Assembly: GCA_035079385.1 (NCBI GenBank) | Contig: JAVHKY010000005.1 | Coordinates: forward strand, 5,146,001-5,210,000 | DNA length: 64,000 bases | Direction: 5' to 3' | Source: Aspidiotus rigidus | Lineage: Eukaryota > Arthropoda > Insecta > Hemiptera > Diaspididae | Shown: piece by piece, positions 32,711 through 64,000 of the stretch | Position numbering within the stretch: position 1 is the stretch's first letter | How the letters are laid out: every line of letters begins with the position of its first letter | Position numbers and translations under genes: made by a program | The notes under the pieces: generated by a model | What the model saw: the letters and a program-made list of their open reading frames with translations, nothing else | Database searches by the model: none | What the model was told of the DNA's origin: nothing

Positions 32711-35575
32711 AGTACTAGCGGTTACTGACAAAACATGATGGAATACTGCAAAATTTAGTTATACATTTATAATTAGTATTGTAATACTTATGACTGTAGA
32801 GAACATTTTCAGAAGGCGTGCCACTCAAAATTTCCCTTAGGGGGCTGGAGGGGGGCCAAAATGTCTCTCAAAAATCAGTATTTTGCTAATATCTCAAGAA
32901 CGGTTGGGTATAGGGGAAAAATACCTCAGTATAAAAATAACCTCCGTATAATTTTACGTAAAAAACGTTCCTTTCATTTTTTCGCTACGACTCACCGTTG
33001 AACCACAATCGACGCACCAAAATTGAAGCGCGTAAAAAAACACATAGTCGGGAGTATGTACATAGTTACGCGCGACGCCACGCGGTGCACAGTTATGCCG
33101 TGGCTCGGTTTACCAGCTACGCTACGCCATGTTACCATCGTTTTCAACATTAAAGGAGAGAAAGTACGAGATCGAAAATTTTTCATAAAAATACCAAAAA
33201 AAAAACACTCACGCTAGCATGCGACTTTTCTTCTTACATACTCATAACTCATTAAAAGAGTAACTCCCACTCTTTGTACTAAATACTGATTGCCTATCAA
33301 TTAAGTCCGATATTTGTAGAATCAATAGTAAAACTCAGTTTATGAAGCCTATCATCATGACGTCACTTCATCTCATAACAGAATAAGGAAACGTAAATTT
33401 ATTTTATTTAATCAAAAATAAGCAATTTTTTATTAACGTTATCAAATTTTTCGCCTGAGTTTTTCATTTACCAACAACCCCCCTCCTTTAATAGCTAGAG
33501 ATGTGCACCTGCAATTTTTTTGACGATTGAATGAGTAGTTCTTGGGATGTAATCAATTTTTTGGAAAATTCTCACTATTGAACATTTGAACCACTTATAG
33601 CTGCTTACATCATGAGAAAGGGAATTTTCTTGTCCGCTTGTTTTCAGTACTAATTGTCATGAAGAATCTTTATTTTTTTTTGTTAGGCTGTTCCTTTTTT
33701 CTTTTTTTTTTATTATTAGTCAAATTCAATTGTAAAAACCTTTAGTTTCAAAATCCATACATCTATGAATGAGTACAATTTTTTAGTGTTCATCAAATAT
33801 ACTGCGAGACTAGCTTAAAGACTTCATTCTTAATTTATTATTGATTTGTAGATCATTTTTCTGTGTATATGTGATGGTCAGTAGTTTGATTTCAGGTGTC
33901 TCAGGACATGGGAATATTATTTTTAATTTGGAATGGTTTCTTTGAGTGAGATTTGAGGTTAGACTTATGAGTAAACCAGGCTCGAGAAGTGTATTATTAA
34001 TTTTTTAATATGTTTGGAAAGGTTGGAACGTGAGGGAAAGAATGAAGGATTGACTGATGGGTCATTGGTTGCTTGTTTGGCTTCAATATAGATTTTGTCC
34101 ATTTTTTTTCCCCGGATGTCCATGTAACTACATCCCCAGTTAAAAAATATTGTGATGGAATTTGTATAGAAGGTGGTGATGAGAGCGTGACTACGATTTA
34201 TGAGCGGATAAAAAGAAGAGCGCCTGGTGATAGCAATAAGTGATGCCAGGAATTGGAGATGATAAGGAATTGAGCCTTTCAGACTAATATACAGTATACT
34301 AGACCAATATTAGACTAACATTAACGTTTAGGGAGAAGTAATTATTAAGCTCTTTTAGAAGTGCTTGAATACGAAGACGCAAATCTAATTTCCAGACCAC
34401 AGGGTGCGCGCTTTTTTGCCGACTTTTCTCATTGGAAAAGAGTACACCCGGTATCTGTTTAGAAATTTATAAAATTCGATAATCAATAAACCTATTAGTT
34501 GATAAGAAATTCGCCATTTATTTTATTGCTGTAGGTGGAAAAATGAAGATAAGTTTTATTGATTTTTCGAGCTAAAAAAAAGGAAGTATTACGCCGATTT
34601 AAGGTATCTCGGGAGGTGGGAGTATTATTTTTAATTGGGACAGCTTTTTGAGGTGTCTCAGGAGATAGGAATATTATTTTCAATTGCTATTTTTCAAATT
34701 AATTTTTTATTTCTTTTTTATTTAAATTAAAAGTTGTTTTTTCTCGTCTTAGAAACAAACGTTTTGCCGCTAAGGCACATTTTTCCGTTTGCGGTCGCAT
34801 ACTTCGATGGTCATTATTGGTGACAATTCTTAACATCGTTCCAAATGATAGTAAATAAAAACCGTTGAAAAAATTGCTTATTGATTAAATAAAATAAATT
34901 TACGTTTCCTTATTCTATTATGAGATGATGTGACGTCATGATGATAAGCTTCATAAACTGAGTTTTACTATTGATTCTACAAATATCGGACTTGATTGAT
35001 AGGCAATCAGTATTTAGTACAAAGAGTGGGAGTTACTCTTTTAATGAGTTATGAGTATGTAAGAAGAAAAGTCGTATGCTAGCGTGAGTGTTTTTTTTTT
35101 GGTATTTTTATGAAAAATTTTCGATCTCGTACTTTCTCTCCTTTAATGTTGAAAACGATGGTAACATGGTGTAGCGTAGCTGGTAAACCGAGCCACGGCA
35201 TAACTGTGCACCGCGTGGCGTCGCGCGTAACTATGTACATACTCCCGACTATGTGTTTTTTTACGCGCTTCAATTTTGGTGCGCCGATTGTGGTTTAACG
35301 GTGAGTCGTAGCGAAAAAATGAAGGGAACGTTTTTTACGTAAAATTATACGGAGGTTATTTTTGTACTGAGATATTTTTCCCCTATACCCAACCGTTCTC
35401 GAGATATCAGCAAAATACTGATTTTTGAGAGACATTTTGGCCCCCCTCCAGTCCCCTAAGGGAAATTTTGAGTGGCACGCCTTCTGAAAATGTTCTTTAC
35501 GGTCATAACTACTACAATACCAAGTATCATTGTATAATTAAATTTTGCAGTATCATTTCACTAACCGCTAGTACT
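32711..35575. mobile_element. Foldback element with inverted arms of about 720 bp
   Basis: The outer 720 bp on each side (about 32711-33435 and 34870-35575) are inverted copies with a few per cent difference, starting AGTACTAGCGGTTA at both ends. A short frame starting MKRVKKHIVGSMYIV is consequently present on both strands (33023-33217 plus, 35079-35273 minus); it is a by-product of the arms, not evidence of a gene. The 1.4-kb centre has no transposase frame. This is a foldback or long-TIR DNA element. The target duplication is unclear because the ends themselves are near-palindromic (CTAGTACTAG). Confidence 0.75.
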
Positions 35576-36640
35576 AGAAGACAGTCCCTCTTTCATTTTT
35601 TTGGTAAATTTTCAATCTAGATTTCTTTGCATTTTTTCCATGATTTAATCCTTATAAGTCTCACCACATCATTGCTCTCGATCCGCCTACAGAGGCTGAA
35701 AAATCCATTGATTTTCGCTGAAAAGGAAAACATAATGTAGACACATATGAGATAGAAACCCTCGAATCCTTCAATTTGGGTTGAACAGGGGCTTCTACTC
35801 GAGTATCCCCAAGGGTCTTGGGTGTTATCAGTTGTACGTTACAAATAGCTCTCTTAAATAAATGATTGCGAAGACACGCGTGCGCATAACTTAGGAGGGA
35901 CATGAGAAAAATTCAATGTAGTGTGAGGGAAAGATTAGTACGAAATGAAGAGGTCTGGTTTGACGTGGAAAAGCTGAAAAATATTTTCAATGAAACGAAA
36001 ACCTAATGAGTCGGACAAATGAAACATTCCAAGTCCCACACGATAAATTTCAACAAACAATGGTCGAAATTGATAATGTGAAAAGTTAGTTTCAAGGTTT
36101 TCAAATAAATACCGTTGCGGTAGTTCTCCTTGAGTCAGTACTCAGGATGACGAGCAAAATATTCACTAGAATGGCAAAATCATTGATATCTCTAAGGTTT
36201 TAGTGACTGTATATCTCACTGAAGAACTCTGACACATACGAGGCGGTTTTATTCGTTAAATTTGTTGAGATACTTTTAAAACGGAAAAAGAAGAAAAAAA
36301 CAGGAATAAATAATTTTTGTTTTAATGAAAATTTGAGATTGTCTACAAAAAAAGTACAGAGGAGGAAAGAAGAGAGGGGGGAACAATAACAAACTACTAC
36401 TTCTCGATAATGAGAAGATATTGCATAACGACTAGAGATGTTGATGGTGACCATTCGAACAAACAAATTCAATAATTGATGTCAGTACAAAAACCATCGA
36501 CATATGATTCAATAAGTTTGACGAGTTACCCAACACTATGCATAGCCAATCAGCGTCGTTTTTCTCTGATCTCTTTCATCGATCTAATCAGTTCAAGGCT
36601 CTCTATAAATCGTGTAGATATACACAGGACTAATCAAAGA
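35576..36640 (-). other. Region downstream of HIF-1alpha including its probable 3' UTR
   Basis: On the minus strand AATAAA occurs at 36248-36253, about 390 nt after the HIF stop codon (36641-36643), and is a reasonable poly(A) signal. No other gene is seen. Confidence 0.4.
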
Positions 36641-58902
<22,262 letters not shown>

Positions 58903-61590
58903 CTAGAAATATCGAAAAAGAAAAATTAAAAGAAAATTATTACTTACATATTATTTATTCGAAAGAAAAAAAAACCTAAAAAGCAGATGAGAAACATCGC
59001 GTCGTACCAATTTTTCGCTTCCCGAGATAATTTTTTCCTCGTGCAACAAAGTCGAGGGTGTTTCAGAACGGAGGAATTGTTTTTTCTCGAGAATAACGCG
59101 TGCATTGTAACGCAAGAATTTTGGCACTCGGTATTCTTAAATACTCTTTTGCAATAAAATGCCACGTTCGCATAGAAAGAAAAAACGCCTGGATAATGCG
59201 AATTTTTGATCGACGAGTACTCGATTATACACGAATATCAGATGAGTGACAAGGTGCAAAATTCCGTACAAACTTAACACTACGCATTACCGATAAATGG
59301 ATTAAATAAACGCTGACACACTTTCTCGAACTCATCGTATGAAGTCCAGAATGTCAAATATTATCCTGACCACGTCACGAGCGCAAATGTTACGCACTCC
59401 TTGAGCGTGAAAAGAGGATTTAGTTTATTTGAACTGTCGATCGACTGTACATGATAAGAATTATCTTTTCGAGATGAGCTTGAAAAATAAAAGGTAACAC
59501 TAACGAGGTACATTCTATCAATGATAGGTGTTTCCATTCGGTGTTATTAATATGTTCGTTATTTCCTTCGCCGCTCTGCTATCACGGCCAGAAGAGCACT
59601 CTGAATAATTAAAGTAAACACACGTAGAAAATCTTCTTAAACATTTTACTACTTGGCAACATTCATTTTTCTGAAAATAGATTTCCCCACCTCGTCCAGA
59701 TATTGTACAGAGTGAACCGTAAGATAAAAAATACAGTACAAGCATGTCAAGAGTGCGTACGTGGAATTCGCGTTGCCAAAAAAACCTATACAAAATGGAC
59801 AGAGCTCAATGAATGGAAGTTTACAGAGAGAGAAACAGAGAAAAAGAAAGAAGCCGATAGCGATATTTGATACAAGACAGTTCTTCATTTCACATTATTA
59901 ACTCACATTTTATACTTCAGCAGGCCCTCCCCCCTTTCTCACCGCATATATCTCACTTCTTCGACCATTAATGGAAATTATTTACGAAGGTTGTTCTACT
60001 AACCAACAGTTTCCTAATTAACAACTCGACCAGCCTCTATACTTCTACAACTTTCAGCAAACAAAACACTAAAAAAAAAAAAAACATACGTCAGGAGGAA
60101 ACAGTGTTAAATAGTAATTTCGTTTTTATTCTTTCTTCGAACTCAAAAAAAAAAAAAAAAATCGACCAATTACACGCAAATAACATCTTAACAAATATAC
60201 CAACACGCAAATATATTCAGCGTTATTTCAAAATCCCATTTTTGAAGAAAAAAAAAAAAGTTTTTTCAACCTGGAATTTAGGTATGAGAATCGTAAATTT
60301 CCCGATAAATACGCGCGCCAATTATTCGCTTTGGTAGCTTTTTATAGTCACTACTGGCACTAAATGACGGATTCCACCTGATTGTTCGAGTATCTCGAAA
60401 GCTAAAGAAGAAAACAATGTAGAATTTTCTTTCGAAAGTTCAAACCGCGAATAAACCTGCAAGGAATGAAGTTAATCGCGGCTACTACGAATGTAAGGCG
60501 TAGTCGTACTGTGTATGAATGAAAATCGAAGTCAAACTAGCAGGGAGTGTCCGCTTTATTTTCTATTTCTAATCCGAGTACAGAGACACACACTCGTCGA
60601 ACGCACAATACACCAAGGACACAGCGATCCTGGTGCGTTTGTAAAAAAATTCGACTAGAATTTCTTCATACGTGACATTTAATTACCTATTACAAAATAT
60701 TTAAAGAATTTTTTTTCTCGCAAGAATAATTTTCTTCCTCATTCGAATTATTATATCGTCATTAAAAACTTCGCGATGTCTGACTGGAATACTTGAGAGT
60801 ATGCGCAACTATCGCCGACACCGTAAATTATTTTCCATCGTACCACTGATAAATATAACGAAGTCAAAAAATCGGACACAAAAACAACTTTCTTACTCAA
60901 GGCCACCGAGCATTATCAACTCGGGGAAACAGAGGAATATTGTTTACGGTGATGAAGGAATCTGCAACCTTCAATAGCGAGTATCCACGTGTTACGAGTA
61001 TGTAGAGATACGTAAAAATTGAAATCGATTCCAGAGAATCCACAAGTATTTTCAACCGCACAAACAAATTTTTTAGGGACAATACGAATAATAATTCTTC
61101 ACCTATTTTACACGTTCGCTATTGGTTCATATCATGCACAGAACTGCAAATTCTCACTAAAATTAATGGAAAGTGGATTTCCTCTTATCTGAACTAATCA
61201 GAAACCGACTACAGATAAAACGACAGCTTCCTTAACGAAGTTACACGAGGAACGCAGGGAAACTGTTCTATACGAATCAAATTGGTTTTGGTATTCAGAA
61301 CTCAAGCAAAAAGACCTACTATAAACCTAGCATGAATTAAGACGTCATCAGTGACCTGGACCTATTTCAGAAAGGGGACTTGGAATGATTTTGACTCTCG
61401 AGCTATATATGACAGGAGAGGGACTTGAAAAAAATTCCCTCTTATCATATACAGCTCGAGAGTCGAAATTTTTCCAAGTTTTTCGTTGGAACAGGTTCTT
61501 CACAGGAGTTGAAAGCGGTGGCTGGGAACCTGTTTTATGGGGCACATGGGATCTGAAAAATATTGAGGAACTTGGAAAAATATCGACCTA
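58903..61590. other. HIF-1alpha upstream intron, no exon seen
   Basis: No bHLH or PAS exon could be found on the minus strand. The stretch is AT-rich with A runs near 60070 and 60147. Near 61395-61475 a hairpin is formed by TTTTGACTCTCGAGCT and its complement AGCTCGAGAGTCGAAA, about 60 bp apart. Confidence 0.4.
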
Positions 61591-61594
61591 CAAG

Positions 61595-64000
61595 CTATAC
61601 AGGGTGGGGCAGAAAGATGTTACCAGTTAGATGGGAGTTTGCGCTAAATCTGTCGTAAAGCGAAAACGCAGAACGTTAGACGTATACTCTAAGTGTACGA
61701 ATTTTCTATCTCAATTTTATCTTTAATTTGAGCCACATCCGAAGTTTCTACGACTTTTCTGAGCCGAGTTATGGACCAAAATATGGCGTAATTTCACAGC
61801 AGGGGTTCCCAAAGTTGTGAATTATCGAAAGACAATTTACCTCTTGAAAAAATCGCGTCATCTCCAAAGTGTTCCCCGATCTTAGAGTAAAATTTAGCGC
61901 TGAATCTGAATAAGATTGTTAAAAAATTCTGCGAAGCACCGAAATAGGTTTATGGGCCCAAAAAGGGTCAAAATTTCCCCAAAATGATAAAATCGCCTAA
62001 TCTTCGAAGTTTTTTTCGTTTCTGAGACAAAATTTAACGCTGAATCTGAATAAAATTGTTAAGAAATCTTGCGAAACACCAAAATGGGTTAATGGGACCA
62101 AAAAGGATCAACATTTCTCCAAAACGAAAAAAATTGCCTAATCTTCAAAGTTTTTCTTAATTCTAGGGTAAAATTGTGTGCTTAGTTGTAAAAAAAAAAC
62201 TGTTGAATAATTTTTCGAAGCACCAAAATGTGTGCAAGTGCCCAAAAACGATCATAATTTTACCAACTTGGAAAATCGCTTAGTCTTTTCAATTTCATTT
62301 GATTCTCATAGAAATCGAGCTTCGCGAGAACAAAAGATTGGTCGCGGATGAGAAAAAGTGCGAAAACTCTCGTTGTTTCAGGCAGAGGATGGTAAGATAC
62401 CGCAAAGTTGGTCTTCTGTTGCGTGCCCGCGATGAAAGTCCCACTTATGTTTGGAACAGTGAAAAAACTCATAAATTCAGCCAATGGGAAGTATGATATC
62501 GCGAATTTGGTCTTGCTCGTGATGAGATATCAGCTACAGTTCAGTATTTGATTGAGGCAGACGAATGCCCGGAATTGCTCGGGGCTTCACCCGCTAAAGG
62601 GAATGATGTCCTTAAGATTGTCTTCTGTTATGAACTTGCGGTGAGAGATCGGGTAGGACCCTCTGTTCAATAAAGGCGGATAACTCCGAAAAATTTCCCG
62701 TGGAGATTCGTGAAGTAGGGAAGGGTACTAGGAAGATTGTTGTCTGCCATGAGCTCGCGGTGAGAGACCAGTTGGAGCCCTGTGTTTGATCTAATTGGGT
62801 GAGTACGTGAAAATTCTCGTTGTTTCAGGCAATGGTGACAAACATACCGCGAAGATCGCGTTCCGGTGTGACCTCGCCAGGAGAAAATTTTAACAGCCCC
62901 GTTTTATCTAGGCAGATGAATTCAAGAAAATTCTCGTTTCCACAGCCAGTGCTGGGAAGGATATCCCGAGACCGTTGTTCGTTAAGCTTGCCGTGAGAGA
63001 ACGATCGAGGCCCTACGTTCGATAAGGCACCGGATCCGAGAAAATTCTCGTACTTTTGCGCGAAGAAGGAACGATACTGTGAAGCTCGTCTTTCGTCATG
63101 AGCTCGCGGTGAGAGAAGGATCAAGACTCGTGTTCGATAGAGACAGGCGGATGCGTGAAAATTCTCGTACGTTTACGCGAAAGAAAAAACCATGCTGTGA
63201 GGCTGGTCTTTCGTCATGAGCTCGCGGTGAGAGAACGATGGAGGCCCCGTGTTTGATAGAGGCAGGCAGATGCGAGAAAATTCTCGTACTTTCGGGCGAG
63301 GGAGGGACTGATACTGTGAAGCTCGTCTTTCTTCATTAGCTCGCGGTGAGAGAACGATCAAAGCCCCGGGTTTGACGGAGGCAGGCGGATGCGAGAAAAT
63401 TCTCGTAGATTCCTGCGAAGCAAGGAACGATACTGTGAAGCTGGTCTTTCGTCATGAGCTCGCGGTATGAGCTGTAGCTGATCGCTCATCACGAGCAAGA
63501 CCGAATTCGCGGTACCCTCTCATTGCCTGAATCAAGGAGTTTTCGCAGTTTGGCCCGCTTCGCTCATTGGTAGGGCGTCAGTTGATCTCTCATTGCAAGC
63601 ACGCAACAGAAGACCAACTTTGCGTTCTTTGCCAAAAACAACGTGAGTTTTCGCACTTTTTCCCGCTTTGATCATACGCACAGCCCTAGTCGATCTCTCA
63701 CCGCGAACCTTCAACGAAAGACGAAGTTGTCGTCTCCTGCCAATCCCCAAATGAGGAGAATTTCCGCAATTTCCTCTTTCGGATCTGTCACCCGACGCTA
63801 GTCGATCTCTCACTCCGCAAACACTCAACGGAAGACGAACTTGTCGATATTCCTTCCATCCTCTGAATCAACAATATTTTACTGTAGAATGAGAATTTTT
63901 GATTTTTCATTTTGGAGATCATCTAGGGCCATTTCCGTAATGTTTTTTTGGACTCGGCGCAAAAATTTACTTCAGATTAGAGAACAACTTCTGAAGATTA
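61595..64000. mobile_element. Palindromic element with minisatellite core, cut by window end (copy D)
   Basis: Starts CTATACAGGGTGGGGCAGAAAG, then TIR sequence, then tandem AAAATGGGTTAATGGGNCCAAAAA units (61900-62290). Units of about 118 bp follow at a spacing of 118-119 bp (ATGAGCTCGCGG at 63098, 63216, 63335 and 63454). Orientation reverses near 63475, and from 63890 the right-arm sequence begins, matching elements A and B. The right end lies outside the window. Confidence 0.75.
62980..63475 (+). repeat. Best-preserved block of the tandem repeat of about 118 bp
   Basis: Four consecutive units at 118-119-119 bp spacing. Each reads GTCATGAGCTCGCGGTGAGA, a CCCCGTGTTTGATAGAGGCAGGCGGATGCG-type middle, GAAAATTCTCGTA and GATACTGTGAAGCT. 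The period is not a multiple of three, so the repeat is not maintained for coding. Confidence 0.85.

Noticed and set aside
33023..33217. Repeated protein MKRVKKHIVGSMYIV present twice, at 33.0 and 35.1 kb
   Set aside because: It is simply the same stretch in the two inverted arms of the foldback element; it is short, has no homology known to me and is not a gene.
59518..59888. Minus-strand frames as HIF bHLH/PAS or membrane-protein exons
   Set aside because: Hydrophobic low-complexity frames without flanking splice consensus or any bHLH/PAS motif.

Overview
This is a 64-kb piece of an AT-rich animal nuclear genome, most likely arthropod and probably insect. The evidence is split genes with GT-AG introns, insect-like gene content (CFAP45, RPL6, UXT, a retinol-dehydrogenase-type SDR, POLE2, a PRR11-like protein and HIF-1alpha/sima) and a heavy load of LINE, Penelope-like, hAT-like and hairpin-forming elements. 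No bacterial, plasmid or phage features were seen. Species-level assignment is not possible from the sequence alone; a hemipteran would fit but is a guess.

Left third (1-20 kb), compact and gene-rich. After a decayed LINE reverse transcriptase, the last four coding exons of the sperm/cilium protein CFAP45 run rightward (1939-3936). They meet RPL6, transcribed leftward, tail to tail with only 28 bp between the stop codons. RPL6 is complete (292 aa, 3965-8673, plus a 5' UTR exon at about 8872). Its third coding intron carries six tandem copies of one box H/ACA snoRNA on the host strand. A U1-type zinc-finger protein (9566-10678) diverges from RPL6. UXT (minus) and an SDR/RDH gene (plus, seven exons) diverge from each other. 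The SDR gene converges on POLE2 (minus, ten coding exons, 526 aa). POLE2 diverges from a PRR11-like gene (plus, six exons) across a 544-bp promoter with two E2F-type sites.

Middle (20-36 kb), gene-poor. It holds a 2.0-kb hAT-like element with a second hAT-like element nested inside, a 448-bp element with perfect 28-bp terminal repeats, a two-exon gene of unknown function (26.3-28.5 kb), a tRNA-like SINE relic, an orphan C-terminal exon (32.3 kb) and a 2.9-kb foldback element.

Right half (36.6-64 kb). This is essentially the 3' half of the HIF-1alpha gene on the minus strand: four phase-matched exons at 58.9, 47.7, 41.9 and 37.0 kb. Their introns (4.5, 5.6 and 10.9 kb) are filled by LINEs, two Penelope-like elements and a family of large palindromic elements built from a tandem repeat of about 118 bp. 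The bHLH-PAS exons must lie beyond 64 kb.

The most interesting items are the intronic H/ACA snoRNA array, the E2F-linked POLE2/PRR11-like gene pair, the palindromic element family with its shared minisatellite core, and the altered second oxygen-degradation region of HIF-1alpha. Splice sites were read by eye from consensus, reading phase and protein similarity recalled from known families; no searches were run.
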